DNA of 64,000 nucleotides from Flavobacteriales bacterium (GCA_026129465.1 JAHCIA010000001.1:133964-197963); one strand, 5' to 3'. Positions 52,012-62,240 are shown, counted from the stretch's first letter. Made by a program: numbers and translations. Notes: a model not told the origin generated them from the letters alone.

Positions 52012-52934
52012 CAGAAGTAACGGGGATCGCGTGCGCGGATGCGGTAGCCGAATTCGTACTGCACCATCAGCTCGTGTGTGCCGTGGTGGTGCCTGCGAAT
52101 GGGGGAGAGTCCGAGGTCGTAGGAATAGCCGAATCGCCATTGCGGCGTGGGCAGTACTTCCAACATGGACACCACGGCATCGCCGGTGCGGTAGGAGATG
52201 CCCAGCCAGACCATTTCCTTGTAGATCAGGTTGGAGCTGATATCGGCCTGGACACCACTCTCCAACCGGTAGCGCAGCAGGGCCGAGGGTTTCAGCTTCA
52301 GGTCGTGGTTCAGGTCGAAGAGATGTCCGCCGGTGACCATGGGTTGCAGGTCGGCGCGGGTGTCGCTGATGAGGTAACCCTCACCGGCGGTGTTGTACTG
52401 GTGCAGCAGCAGGAAGGGTACCGATGCGCCGATGAACCAGCGCTTGGTGTAGTAGAAGGCCCCCGCGCTGAAGTTGGGGCGGATCGCTGTGCGCGTGGGT
52501 TCCATGAATACCACGTCCTGCTGGTCCTGCAGGGCCACGGTGTGCCAGTCGCCGCGTAGCAGGGTGAAGCCGGCGCCGATACCCAGCGCCAGTTTGCCAT
52601 CGGGGAAGCGGATGCGGTAGGCGTAGTTGGTGAACAGGCCGGTCTGGTGGCTTACGCCGATGCGGTCGTTGTAGAGCATGGCACCCACGCCCACTTTGCG
52701 GCGGTTCACCGGCGAGTGGACGCTGATCACCTGCGTCACGGGAGCACCGTCGAAGCCCACCCATTGCTGGCGATGCGTGAGATTCGCCGCCAGGGCGTCA
52801 CGGCTGCCCGCATAGGCCGGGTTGATCAACAGGCCGTTGAACAGGTACTGGCTCGTCAGGGGCGTATGCTGCGCCTGGGTCCACATGCCGATGAGCATCC
52901 CGATGCCCGGCAGGATATGTCTTGCGATCCTCAC
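52011..52934 (-). CDS. PorP/SprF family T9SS outer-membrane protein
   Basis: 307 residues from GTG 52934; this start overlaps the adhesin's TGA (GTGA) and opens a signal peptide (MRIARHILPGIGMLIGMWTQAQ). The PorP/SprF pattern is strong: TPLTSQYLFNGLLINPAYAGSRDALAAN, HSPVNRRKVGVGAMLYNDRIG and YSYDLGLSPIRRHHHGTHEL. In Flavobacterium SprF is needed to deliver the type B adhesin SprB; here each adhesin gene has its own PorP/SprF. Confidence 0.92.
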   Translation of the reverse strand: MRIARHILPGIGMLIGMWTQAQHTPLTSQYLFNGLLINPAYAGSRDALAANLTHRQQWVGFDGAPVTQVISVHSPVNRRKVGVGAMLYNDRIGVSHQTGLFTNYAYRIRFPDGKLALGIGAGFTLLRGDWHTVALQDQQDVVFMEPTRTAIRPNFSAGAFYYTKRWFIGASVPFLLLHQYNTAGEGYLISDTRADLQPMVTGGHLFDLNHDLKLKPSALLRYRLESGVQADISSNLIYKEMVWLGISYRTGDAVVSMLEVLPTPQWRFGYSYDLGLSPIRRHHHGTHELMVQYEFGYRIRARDPRYF

Positions 52935-55900
52935 CGTTTCAGGATGATGTGGCCCTTGTACGCCGGACCTCCATTGAGGTTCAGCACATAGAAGTAGGTG
53001 TCCTCCGGCAGCTTGCGACCATTGTGGGAGCGGCCATCCCACTCGTTCGCATAGTCGCCGTTGCGATAGACCTGCTGCCCCCAACGGTTGAATACGAGCA
53101 GTTCGCTGCCGGGCCAGGCCATCATGCCGGTGATCTCGAACAGGTCGTTCACCCCGTCGTCATTGGGTGAGAAGCCCTGCGGGATGAACAGGTCGGCCAC
53201 ATGGATGAGAACGGTATCGCTTACCGTGTTGCAGGGGTCCGAGGATGCGCTGAGCACGAACACATTGCTGCCGATGCCAAGGCCGTTGACCACGCTGGTG
53301 GGGTCGTTGGGGTCTTCGAGGAAGGCCTGCCCGGAGGCGAGGTGCCACGTGAATGATGCGCCCGGGGAGGCCGATGCCTCCAGTCGGGTCCAGGTCTCCA
53401 CCTCCAGGAACTGGTCCGGTCCGGCATCCACCCACAGATCATCGTCCGGCCCGATGAAGGTGAGCACCACTTGGTCGATTGCCGTACAGTTTTCTGTGGT
53501 GATGGTCCAGGTCAGCGTGTATGTGCCGGATACGGGAGCGGTCACCGTCGCATTGGGTTGTGTGGCGGATGGTTGGACCGAGAAGCCCGGCGGGAGGGTC
53601 CATTGCCCGGTGCCATCATCCATCGTGGCTTGCAGCGCGTGGGAGAGTCCGCAAATGATGGCGTCCGGACCAGCGTTGGAGGTACAGGACACAGGCTCGC
53701 CCTCGCACGCGCAGTCGTTGGTCCAGGCATCGTTGATGGTGGCGGCCAAGCCATCGTCACAAGGCGTACCTGGCATAGCCGTTCCCCCCCACGCACCCGT
53801 GCAATCCTGCATGCATGCCTCCAAGCCCGTGTTGCCACCGACGCAGGTGCCGCAGTTGTCCGTGTAGGCCGTGCCTCCCCAAACACCAGCGCAGTCCTGA
53901 TCGCAGGGCGTGAGTCCGGTGGTACCACCGACGCAGCTTCCGCAGTTGTCCGTGAAGGCCGATCCTCCCCAGACGTCCGCGCAGTCCTGGTCGCAGGGCG
54001 AGAGGCCGGTGTTACCACCCACGCAGGTGCCGCAGTTGTCCGTGAAGGCCGATCCTCCCCAGACGTCCGCGCAGTCCTGGTCGCAGGGCGAGAGGCCGGT
54101 GTTACCACCCACGCAGGTGCCGCAGTTGTCCGTGTAGGCCGATCCGCCCCAGACACCGGCGCAATCCTGGTCGCAGGGTGAGAGTCCGGTGGTACCGCCG
54201 ACGCAGGTGCCGCAGTTGTCCGTGAAGGCCGTTCCGCCCCAAACACCCGCGCAGTCCTGATCACACGGCGTGAGTCCAGTGTTACCACCGACGCAGGTGC
54301 CGCAGTTGTCCGTGAAGGCCGTGCCTCCCCAAACACCAGCGCAGTCCTGATCGCAGGGCGTGAGTCCGGTGGTACCACCGACGCAAGTGTTGCAGTTGTC
54401 CGTGAAGGCCGATCCGCCCCAGACACCAGCGCAGTCCTGGTCGCAGGGCGTGAGTCCGGTGTTGCCACCGACGCAGGTGTTGCAGTTGTCCGTGTAGGCC
54501 GTGCCTCCCCAAACACCTGCGCAGTCCTGGTCGCAGGGTGAGAGTCCGGTGGTACCGCCGACGCAGCTTCCGCAGTTGTCCGTGAAGGCCGTGCCTCCCC
54601 AAACACCAGCGCAGTCCTGATCGCAGGGCGAGAGGCCGGTGTTACCACCGACGCAGGTGCCGCAGTTGTCCGTGAAGGCCGATCCGCCCCAAACACCCGC
54701 GCAGTCCTGATCACACGGCGTGAGTCCAGTGATACCACCGACGCAAGTGTTGCAGTTGTCCGTGTAGGCCGTGCCTCCCCAAACACCAGCGCAGTCCTGA
54801 TCGCAGGGCGTGAGTCCGGTGGTACCACCGACGCAGCTTCCGCAGTTGTCCGTGAAGGCCGATCCGCCCCAGACGTCCGCGCAGTCCTGATCGCAGGGCG
54901 TGAGTCCAGTGTTGCCACCGACGCAGCTTCCGCAGTTGTCCGTGAAGGCCGATCCGCCCCAGACTAGAGCGCAGTCCTGGTCGCAGGGCGAGACGCCGGT
55001 GTTACCACCGACGCAGGTGCCGCAGTTGTCCGTGTAGGCCGATCCGCCCCAGACACCAGCGCAATCCTGGTCGCAAGGCTCTATGCCGAGCGTCTCTCCA
55101 ACACAGTCGCCGCAATTGTCGATGTATGCCGATCCCCCCGGAACACCAGAGCAATCGATCGGCAGGCCGACGCACTGACAATCGAGATCCACCATGTCGT
55201 TGCCCGTGGAGGGGTTCCCATCGTCACACGGCGAACCTACCTGGCCGATTTGTAGCGGGCAATCGTCCACACAGTCCGGAATGCCATCGCCATCCGTATC
55301 CGTGTCGCTTGTTCCACATCCACAAATGCCGGGATCGGTCTTGTCGGGGTCGAACGGACAGGGATCGGTGCAATCCGGTGTGCCGTCGCCATCACTGTCC
55401 AGGAGCAACAGGATCACGGGTATCAGGCAGCTTCTTGAGTTGCCGACGGCATCGGTACCCGTGATGATGACCGTGGTGTTGCCGCCCAACATCGTTCCAG
55501 GTGCGGGCGATTGCACGAATGCCACCGGACCGGTGCAGTCGAACACGTCACTGATCTGGGCCACCAGATCGGGCACTGGTCCTTCGCAGGTCGTGGTCGC
55601 TATCGTGGCGTTCGCCGGACAAGCGAATACGGGCGCCACGGTGTCGACGACATGGATGATGTGGTTGTTCCAGAGCCCATTGCCATGCGCGTCCTCGATC
55701 CACATGGTCATGTTCACCAGCATGTCGGTCGTGTACACCGAGCCGGCCGATGGAACCATGGTGTTCGTCCAGGGTGAGCAATCGGTCACGGTGATCGCAT
55801 CGCGCAGGTCAGGGAATGGTGTGGCACAATCCGCATCGAGGTAGACCGGGTATCCATCCCAGAGCGGGCAATTGACGCTCGGTGCATGCACGTCAAGGAC

Positions 55901-58774
55901 CGAAACGGACACGCTGCAGCTGGCCGTGTTGCCCGAGGGGTCCGTCGCGAGAAAGACCAATTGGTGTTCGCCGATGGGGAAGGAGGAGCCATTGACCGGT
56001 CCACCGGTCTGGGTCACCGTCACCGTGCCGCAATTGTCGGTGGGCAGCGGCAAGGGCACCAGTACCTGGTCGGCGCATGTGGCTTGTATGGCGTTGACGG
56101 TCACGGGCGCGGGGCAGGTCATGACCGGGGGAATGGTGTCGATCACCGTGATGGCATAGACACAGGTGGTCGTGTTGCCCGACGCATCAGCGAAGACCTC
56201 TGTGAGCAGATGATAGCCCACGGGCATGGAGTATGTGGACGTGGAGGTGACATCGACGGGCGGAGGCGATATCGCCTGGTCGGCGTGGAGCTGCAACATG
56301 CCACTGATGAAGGTGGTCGGGCCGCAATCATCCGAGGCGTTCACGGTGGGGAAAGTGAAGGGCACCAAGCACGCGTTGGGCGGTACATACAGCGTTTGGT
56401 CGCTCGGGCAATCCATGATCACCGGCGGGGCATGGTCCTCTACGGCCACCATGTGCGGAGCTGTCTGGATGGCCGGGCAGCCTGGGGAAGCGATCTTGGC
56501 CACGAACCAGGTGGTCTGTGCGAGATCGGTGAAGGGGATCACGTTGGTTTCTCCAGCGAAAAGGTTCCAGTTGACCTGGTCGGTGGAAGCCTCCCAATGG
56601 GCCACATAGGCACCGGTTGGAAGGCCGTTGGCGGTGATCGTGCCGCTATTGCTTCCTGGGCATACCTGTGCGGGGCCCGTGATGGAGCCTGTGGGTGGCT
56701 CGGATACTTGGATCGTGTGAGTGGAATTGTAGCTGCAGGATCCCAGAGCGGCCTTGTACATGATGTCCACCGGACCCACCAGGCCACTCGGGTCGAACAT
56801 GCCTGCAGGTGTCACCTGTTGGCCGACCCATTCACCATCTTGCCAGGTGCTGACGAAGCAGGTCACCGCATCCACCAGGAATGAGGCACTGGGCGGGGCC
56901 TGGCTGCGGGAGATGCGCAGGTAGCGGGCCGGGGCATGCGTGAAGACCACCTGCTGGCCAAGGCTCGTCAAGGTGGTCGAGAGCGGTGTGGGTGCGGGTG
57001 TCCAAGTGGTCCCATCCAGGGAGAAGTCAGCGTTGGCACGGGCAGGCGGTCCAGCGTTGGCCAGTCGCCAGGTAACGGAGATGGGATACCCGGCCGGTAT
57101 CGTGTCACCCAGGTCCAGCACCATGGTGGCATCGGCCGCGTTGAACAGTGCTCCGTTCCCATCGGGCGCCCAGAGTGCGAAATGGTCGTTGATCACCCCT
57201 TGCGCGGAAATGGTCGCACGCGCATGACCGCGCAGGTAGGTGTTCAGATCGATGGGTCCTGCATTGGCACAGATCGCTCCTGGCCATCGCCATCGCGAGT
57301 GGTCCGGCACCAGGGCCCATTGGGGGTTGTCGATCCGGCCCAGAAAGATGTTCTCGTTGTTGGCGACATTCTGCCCGAAGGGTGGCAGCGAGATGCCCTG
57401 TTGGAACATGCCACCCACATACAGGCCAGCGCCGGGACCGGTGGCCAGGGCCAAGGGGTACTCATCGCCCTGGGCGCTTTCATGCCTCAGCCAGATGAGA
57501 TGGCCATCGCGGGTGAATGCGGCCACGAACAACTCACCGCCCGCCGCTGCGGTCCAGACCCGTCCATCGTCCAGCGTGAGCGTTCCGTTGAAGGTGCCGC
57601 TCATGTAGACCCTTCCCGCAGGGCCCACGGCGATATCGAAGCCTTCCGTGCCGTGGTCGTTCACGCCGCGGGCGGTGCGCACCCATCGGGTGGTCCCGTT
57701 GTTCCTGTCCAATGCGGCGAAGTAGGCCAGGTCATGCGCGCCCGGCATGCTGACCGGACCGTGGCCCGGGAAGACCGCCCCGTTGTGGCAGCGGCCGCCG
57801 ATGTAGACCTGGCCACAGTCCACGGCGATACCATTGTGCTGGTTGGGATGGCTGCCGGTGTCATCGATATGGCGGGACCACAGCACCGCGCCCCCATCGC
57901 TGAAGGAGGTGATGTAGGCGTTGTCGTTGGGGGTGGCCGCGTTGAGGGTGTTCAGGAGAACGCCACCGGGCGTGCGCCAGTGGAATTGCATGGAAGGGAA
58001 GGAGCCGATGATATACACGGCGCCATCCGTGGCCGCGATCCGTTCGGCCAGATCATCGCTGCTGCTGGTGCCACCACCCTGGCGCAACCACTGTGGGTTA
58101 CCTCCGCCAAAGGGGTACTTCACCAGGAAGATCATGTCATGTCCGTTGTTCGGCGGGCTGATGGTGACATTGCCGAATTGGGCCGTGCCGCGGAAAGTGC
58201 CGTGCACATAAACACCGGTGCTGTTCGTCGCAACGCTCCAGCCGATCTCCGATTGGGGACCACCACCTTTCTGCAACCAAAGCAGGTCCCCGTCCGGGTT
58301 ATAGCTGGCCACGAACATATCCTGGCCGCCCAAGGAGATGACCGGCGGCAGGGGCACCGGTGTCAGCGATCCGGCGATCAAGGTGTTGCGGAAGGTGCCC
58401 GTGATGAACACGTTGCCGTTGGGGCCGATGGCCACACCGTAGGCGGCATCCCATTGATCGCCCCCCAGGCCAACACGCCAAAGCACATTGCCGGACGGAT
58501 CCAGTTTCACCAGGTAAGCGTCCGTGGAGCCCTGGGAGGGCGGTAGTCCCCAGGGACCGGAGGCCGCATTGCTGTCGTATTGGCCCACCACGTAAATGGC
58601 GCCGGTGTTCTGGTCCACCGCGATGTCGCGGACGCTTTCAATGGCGCCGTGGTCATGCAGGTGCGCCCAGGACCAATCGCCGGGCTGGGCCACCAGCGCG
58701 ATGGTGAGGACCATCGCCATGGCCAGCATGGGTGGGTGCAGCCAGTTCAGGTATGTCCTGTATCGTTCTACCAT
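52931..58774 (-). CDS. Giant T9SS type B surface protein with cysteine-rich tandem repeats
   Basis: 1947 residues from ATG 58774 (ATG 58729 is an alternative). An N-terminal hydrophobic export segment is followed by propeller-type repeats (about 40-470; VGLGGDQWDAAYGVAIGPNG, VYIGGRC), Ig/HYR-like domains (about 750-1100; VTCPAPVTVNAIQATC style), calcium-binding type 3 repeats (DSDGDGTPDCTDPCP, DTDGDGIPDCVDDCP, about 1120-1180), and fifteen 30-residue Cys repeats (about 1207-1656). A further Ig-like part and a type B C-terminal domain (LFIPQGFSPNDDGVNDLF to IILKR) end it. It is likely a large adhesin displayed by the T9SS, first gene of a coupled set with PorP/SprF and OmpA proteins. Confidence 0.9.
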   Translation of the reverse strand: MVERYRTYLNWLHPPMLAMAMVLTIALVAQPGDWSWAHLHDHGAIESVRDIAVDQNTGAIYVVGQYDSNAASGPWGLPPSQGSTDAYLVKLDPSGNVLWRVGLGGDQWDAAYGVAIGPNGNVFITGTFRNTLIAGSLTPVPLPPVISLGGQDMFVASYNPDGDLLWLQKGGGPQSEIGWSVATNSTGVYVHGTFRGTAQFGNVTISPPNNGHDMIFLVKYPFGGGNPQWLRQGGGTSSSDDLAERIAATDGAVYIIGSFPSMQFHWRTPGGVLLNTLNAATPNDNAYITSFSDGGAVLWSRHIDDTGSHPNQHNGIAVDCGQVYIGGRCHNGAVFPGHGPVSMPGAHDLAYFAALDRNNGTTRWVRTARGVNDHGTEGFDIAVGPAGRVYMSGTFNGTLTLDDGRVWTAAAGGELFVAAFTRDGHLIWLRHESAQGDEYPLALATGPGAGLYVGGMFQQGISLPPFGQNVANNENIFLGRIDNPQWALVPDHSRWRWPGAICANAGPIDLNTYLRGHARATISAQGVINDHFALWAPDGNGALFNAADATMVLDLGDTIPAGYPISVTWRLANAGPPARANADFSLDGTTWTPAPTPLSTTLTSLGQQVVFTHAPARYLRISRSQAPPSASFLVDAVTCFVSTWQDGEWVGQQVTPAGMFDPSGLVGPVDIMYKAALGSCSYNSTHTIQVSEPPTGSITGPAQVCPGSNSGTITANGLPTGAYVAHWEASTDQVNWNLFAGETNVIPFTDLAQTTWFVAKIASPGCPAIQTAPHMVAVEDHAPPVIMDCPSDQTLYVPPNACLVPFTFPTVNASDDCGPTTFISGMLQLHADQAISPPPVDVTSTSTYSMPVGYHLLTEVFADASGNTTTCVYAITVIDTIPPVMTCPAPVTVNAIQATCADQVLVPLPLPTDNCGTVTVTQTGGPVNGSSFPIGEHQLVFLATDPSGNTASCSVSVSVLDVHAPSVNCPLWDGYPVYLDADCATPFPDLRDAITVTDCSPWTNTMVPSAGSVYTTDMLVNMTMWIEDAHGNGLWNNHIIHVVDTVAPVFACPANATIATTTCEGPVPDLVAQISDVFDCTGPVAFVQSPAPGTMLGGNTTVIITGTDAVGNSRSCLIPVILLLLDSDGDGTPDCTDPCPFDPDKTDPGICGCGTSDTDTDGDGIPDCVDDCPLQIGQVGSPCDDGNPSTGNDMVDLDCQCVGLPIDCSGVPGGSAYIDNCGDCVGETLGIEPCDQDCAGVWGGSAYTDNCGTCVGGNTGVSPCDQDCALVWGGSAFTDNCGSCVGGNTGLTPCDQDCADVWGGSAFTDNCGSCVGGTTGLTPCDQDCAGVWGGTAYTDNCNTCVGGITGLTPCDQDCAGVWGGSAFTDNCGTCVGGNTGLSPCDQDCAGVWGGTAFTDNCGSCVGGTTGLSPCDQDCAGVWGGTAYTDNCNTCVGGNTGLTPCDQDCAGVWGGSAFTDNCNTCVGGTTGLTPCDQDCAGVWGGTAFTDNCGTCVGGNTGLTPCDQDCAGVWGGTAFTDNCGTCVGGTTGLSPCDQDCAGVWGGSAYTDNCGTCVGGNTGLSPCDQDCADVWGGSAFTDNCGTCVGGNTGLSPCDQDCADVWGGSAFTDNCGSCVGGTTGLTPCDQDCAGVWGGTAYTDNCGTCVGGNTGLEACMQDCTGAWGGTAMPGTPCDDGLAATINDAWTNDCACEGEPVSCTSNAGPDAIICGLSHALQATMDDGTGQWTLPPGFSVQPSATQPNATVTAPVSGTYTLTWTITTENCTAIDQVVLTFIGPDDDLWVDAGPDQFLEVETWTRLEASASPGASFTWHLASGQAFLEDPNDPTSVVNGLGIGSNVFVLSASSDPCNTVSDTVLIHVADLFIPQGFSPNDDGVNDLFEITGMMAWPGSELLVFNRWGQQVYRNGDYANEWDGRSHNGRKLPEDTYFYVLNLNGGPAYKGHIILKR
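53807..55156 (-). repeat. Fifteen 90-bp tandem repeats encoding 30-residue Cys-rich units
   Basis: The 1350 bp divide exactly into fifteen 90-bp units with consensus DCAGVWGGTAYTDNCGTC followed by VGGNTGLSPCDQ. A shortened sixteenth unit (DCTGAWGGTAMPG) follows at about 53770-53806. Each unit has four cysteines. The first unit (DCSGVPGG, ETLGIEP) and last full one (GLEACMQ) are diverged; inner units differ at only a few positions, sign of ongoing homogenisation. Confidence 0.92.
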
Positions 58775-58934
58775 CCAAGCGGATGTGGTCCGGCGGTCCT
58801 GATCCGGCACCCCCTATCTTGTCGCGGGCCTTGGTACGCTCACAGAATGAGGGGGTTACAGCCCTTGGCCAAGCATATCCTGGCTTCCGGCGTTACCATG
58901 TCCGGACCATGGCATTGGATACGTGCGAGGGCCG

Positions 58935-59474
58935 ATGAGGGCGGGAGACGACGATGATCACTGGGTGCGGAGGGCACAAGCCGAGCCGGCTCGCTTCGCC
59001 GTGCTCTACGAGCGGTATTTCAACGATGTGTTCCGATTCCTCCACCGCCGCTCGGGCCGCATGGAGCTGACCGCCGATCTGACCCAGCAGACCTTCCTCA
59101 AGGCCATGCTCGCCCTGCCGCGCTACCAACCGCGCGGAGCACCTTTCCGGGCCTGGCTCTTCCGCATCGCGCTCAACGAGATCCGCATGCACTGGCGGCG
59201 CAGAAAGGAAATGACCATGGAACTGGGCCTGAAGGAGGTGGCACCGCTGGCTGAAGAGACCGGGCTGGACCTGGAGGAGGTACAACTGGGCCGCTTGTCG
59301 CATGCGCTTTCCAAGCTGGGCGAGGACCAGGCCCGTTTGATCGAGTTGCGCTACTTCGATGGGCTCTCCTTCGCCGAGGTGGGACAGGTCATCGGTATCG
59401 GGGAGGATGCCGCCAAGATGCGCACCCATCGCGTGTTGCGGCGCTTGCGGGAACTACTGGGTACGACCACATGA
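58935..59474 (+). CDS. ECF-type RNA polymerase sigma factor
   Basis: 179 residues from ATG 58935 (an in-frame GTG lies at 58923). Sigma region 2 has LYERYFNDVFRFLHRRSG, DLTQQTFLKAML and FRAWLFRIALNEIRMHWRRRK; region 4 has LGEDQARLIELRYFDGLSFAEVGQVIGIGEDAAKMRTHRVLRRLRE. The stop overlaps the next gene's ATG (ATGA), as often seen for an anti-sigma partner, though that gene does not encode a standard one. Confidence 0.93.
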   Translation: MRAGDDDDHWVRRAQAEPARFAVLYERYFNDVFRFLHRRSGRMELTADLTQQTFLKAMLALPRYQPRGAPFRAWLFRIALNEIRMHWRRRKEMTMELGLKEVAPLAEETGLDLEEVQLGRLSHALSKLGEDQARLIELRYFDGLSFAEVGQVIGIGEDAAKMRTHRVLRRLRELLGTTT

Positions 59475-59734
59475 GAAGACGTTACCATATCACCCGGGAA
59501 GGCCCATCGCGGCCCAGTGACGAGCAGATCGCCCGGCACCGCGATGGAAAGGGCCTGTTCTACAACTACCACAGGGCCTTGCGTGGCATGCATCGCCGCC
59601 CGCTCTACCGCGATCCGAAGTCCTTTCTTGCGCTGCTGCTCATCATCCTTCTCGCCATCCTGCTCAGCGAGGCTTCCAAGAAACGTCATGGACAGGACGC
59701 TCCGGAAGCGCCCGCTGCGGGAGCCGAACCCTGA
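59471..59734 (+). CDS. Small membrane protein coupled to the ECF sigma factor
   Basis: 87 residues. A basic N-terminal half (about 1-48, with DEQIARHRDGKGLFYNYHRALR) is followed by one membrane helix (about 50-65, SFLALLLIILLAILLS) and a short Ala/Pro-rich tail. It overlaps the sigma gene, which suggests it regulates the sigma factor, but it lacks a recognisable zinc-finger or FecR-type anti-sigma domain. It may be a minimal anti-sigma anchor or an unrelated membrane protein. Confidence 0.72.
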   Translation: MRRRYHITREGPSRPSDEQIARHRDGKGLFYNYHRALRGMHRRPLYRDPKSFLALLLIILLAILLSEASKKRHGQDAPEAPAAGAEP

Positions 59735-59773
59735 TCGGCCGGGGGCTCCAACCCGATCCCCGATATTCGTGGC

Positions 59774-61984
59774 ATGCCATCACAACTTCGTTCCATGATC
59801 GGCAGGTGCCTGGTCCTGCTGCTGCTCGCCACCTCCATTCGCGCACAGGCCCACGAGGGCATGTGGCTGCCCACCCTGCTCAAGAGCATCGAAGGTGATC
59901 TGCACACCGCGGGCCTGCGGATAACCGCGGAGGACATCTGGTCGCTCAACCGGGGCAGCATCAAGGATGCGGTGGTGCTCTTCGGCGGGGGCTGTACAGG
60001 CGAGGTGATCGGTGAACAAGGGCTGATCATGACCAACCACCACTGCGGGTTCAGCCAGATCCAAAGCCACAGTTCCCTGGAACGCGACCTGCTGAAGAAC
60101 GGCTTCTGGGCCGCAAGCCATGCGGATGAACTGATGAACAACGGACTCACCGCCACCTTCGTGGTGCGCATGGAGGACGTGACGGACCGCATCCTGCCGG
60201 AATTGCCGCTGGACCAGGGGGAGGCCCAGGTCCGTGAGGCGATCGCCCGCCTCTCGGCGCCCATCGTACGCGAAGCCACCGAGGGCAACCACTTCAGCGC
60301 TGTGGTCCGCGCCTTCAACCATGGCAACAGCTACTACCTCATCGTCACCGAGACCTTCCGTGATGTGCGCCTGGTGGGAGCACCGCCCAGCAGCATCGGC
60401 AAGTTCGGCGCCGATACCGACAACTGGATGTGGCCACGGCATACCGGCGACTTCAGCCTTTTCCGCATTTACGCCGGTGCGGACAACAAACCCGCCGATC
60501 CATCGCCCACGAACGTGCCCTTCCAACCACGCCATGTGTTGCCCATGGCGCTCGATGGACCGCGGGAGGGAGAGTTCGCCATGATCTTCGGCTTTCCTGG
60601 TTCCACGCAGCGATACCTGTCTTCCTACGCCGTTCGATACGTCCAGGAGGCGCAGGACCCCATGCGCATAGCCATGCGGCGCGCCAGTCTGGAGGTGATC
60701 GACCAGGCCATGCGGTCCAGCGACCTGGTGCGTATCCAATACGCCGCCAAACAGGCTTCCATCAGCAACGCGTACAAGAAGTGGATCGGCGAACTGCGTG
60801 GGATCAAGGAACTGCGAACACTGGAGTCGAAGCAGGCCTACGAGCAGGAATACCTGGCCAGAGCGCGGGCCCATGGCGATCCGCGCTACATCGACGCGTT
60901 GCCAGGCCTGGCCAGCGCCTACGAGGAGATAGCGCCCTATGCCACCGCGCGCGACCTCTTCGTGGAAATGGTCTACTACGGACCGGAACTGCTCCGCTTC
61001 GCCGATCGCTTCAACAAAGTGGTGCTGGACCGTGCCAAGCTCGGATTTGAAGGCAAGCTGCAACAGGAGGTGGACAAGTTGCTGGATGGCAGCGATGCCT
61101 TCTACAAGGACCTGGATCTGGAGGTGGACAAGCGGGTGATGAAAGCGCTGCTGCCCATCTACCTCCAGCATCTGCGTGAGGACCTTCGCCCGGCCGCGTT
61201 GGCCGCACTGGACCAGCGTTTCAAGGGGGATGTGGACGCCTATGTGGACGACCTCTACGCCCGCAGTGTCCTGGTATCCAAGGAACGGCTCGTGAAGGTG
61301 ATGCGTCCGTTCGGCACCAAAGGGGCGAAGACCATGGTCACCGACCCGCTGTTCGATCTGTCGCGGTCCTTCTTCCAGAACTTCCTGGAAACGGTCCGTC
61401 CCGCGCACATGCGCATCAGCGACAGGATCGACCGTGGGATGCGGAACTATGTGGCGGGCATGATGGTGTTGTTCCCCGACCGCACCTACTGGCCTGATGC
61501 CAACAGCACGTTGCGCCTCAGCTATGGTGCGGTGGAGGGCAGTGGACCCCGCGATGCCGTGGTGTATGGGGCCTTCACCACGCTCGATGGCGTCATCGCC
61601 AAGCACATCCCAGGCGACCATGAATTCGAGGTGCCCCAACGCCTCATGGAACTGCATGCGGCGCGGGACTACGGCCCTTATGGCGTGGATGGAATGATGC
61701 CGGTCTGCTTCACCTCCTCGCTTCACACCACCGGTGGCAACAGCGGCAGCCCGGTGCTCAACGGCCGTGGTGAACTTATCGGCATCAACTTCGACCGTAC
61801 CTGGGAGAGCACCATGAGCGACATCCAGTTCGATCCGGAGAAGTGCCGCAACATCAGTGTGGACGTGCGCTATGTGCTTTTCATCATCGACAGGTTCGCC
61901 GGGGCCGGGCATCTGCTCAAGGAGATGCGCCTGGTGGGCGCCGACCGCCCGCCGCACATCATCCAACTCCCCATCCACCGATGA
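59774..61984 (+). CDS. S46 family dipeptidyl peptidase, DPP11-like (Asp/Glu-specific)
   Basis: 736 residues, standard S46 length, with a signal peptide (to about IRAQA). The chymotrypsin-like triad is visible: His90 in MTNHHCGF, Asp in ADTDNWMW, and Ser in TGGNSGSPV. Eighteen residues after this Ser an Arg occurs (GINFDRTWE). This position is Gly in DPP7 and Arg (Arg673) in DPP11 of Porphyromonas, where Arg gives preference for Asp or Glu at P1. It removes dipeptides from the N-terminus in the periplasm; products could enter through the POT transporter at 27176. ATGA overlap couples it to the next gene. Confidence 0.93.
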   Translation: MPSQLRSMIGRCLVLLLLATSIRAQAHEGMWLPTLLKSIEGDLHTAGLRITAEDIWSLNRGSIKDAVVLFGGGCTGEVIGEQGLIMTNHHCGFSQIQSHSSLERDLLKNGFWAASHADELMNNGLTATFVVRMEDVTDRILPELPLDQGEAQVREAIARLSAPIVREATEGNHFSAVVRAFNHGNSYYLIVTETFRDVRLVGAPPSSIGKFGADTDNWMWPRHTGDFSLFRIYAGADNKPADPSPTNVPFQPRHVLPMALDGPREGEFAMIFGFPGSTQRYLSSYAVRYVQEAQDPMRIAMRRASLEVIDQAMRSSDLVRIQYAAKQASISNAYKKWIGELRGIKELRTLESKQAYEQEYLARARAHGDPRYIDALPGLASAYEEIAPYATARDLFVEMVYYGPELLRFADRFNKVVLDRAKLGFEGKLQQEVDKLLDGSDAFYKDLDLEVDKRVMKALLPIYLQHLREDLRPAALAALDQRFKGDVDAYVDDLYARSVLVSKERLVKVMRPFGTKGAKTMVTDPLFDLSRSFFQNFLETVRPAHMRISDRIDRGMRNYVAGMMVLFPDRTYWPDANSTLRLSYGAVEGSGPRDAVVYGAFTTLDGVIAKHIPGDHEFEVPQRLMELHAARDYGPYGVDGMMPVCFTSSLHTTGGNSGSPVLNGRGELIGINFDRTWESTMSDIQFDPEKCRNISVDVRYVLFIIDRFAGAGHLLKEMRLVGADRPPHIIQLPIHR

Positions 61985-62223
61985 GCGCTGATCACTGGGC
62001 CGAACGCGATGGGCGCCTTTGCCGGCGCTTCACCTTCAAGGATTTCAACGAGGCCTTCGGATTCATGTGCCGCGTGGCGCTCATCGCGGAGCGGATGGAC
62101 CACCACCCGGCCTGGCGCAATGTGTGGAACGTGGTGGAGATCGAACTGAGTACCCACTCCGCCGGGGACGTGGTCACGGAGAAGGACCACGACCTGGCCC
62201 GCGCCATCGACGCCCTGCTCTGA
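61981..62223 (+). CDS. Pterin-4a-carbinolamine dehydratase
   Basis: 80 residues from ATG 61981, overlapping the peptidase stop. The family pattern is [29 protein letters not shown] (the two catalytic His, 41 and 42), [19 protein letters not shown] (third His, 59). It dehydrates the 4a-hydroxy-tetrahydropterin made by aromatic amino acid hydroxylases, helping recycle the cofactor. No hydroxylase gene is in view, so it may have another pterin-related role. Confidence 0.9.
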   Translation: MSADHWAERDGRLCRRFTFKDFNEAFGFMCRVALIAERMDHHPAWRNVWNVVEIELSTHSAGDVVTEKDHDLARAIDALL

Positions 62224-62240
62224 TCCTGATCAAAAAATAG

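Noticed and set aside
53807-55156. Regular 90-bp repeats as a possible CRISPR array
   Set aside because: The whole unit repeats without unique spacers, and it codes in frame for a 30-residue Cys repeat.
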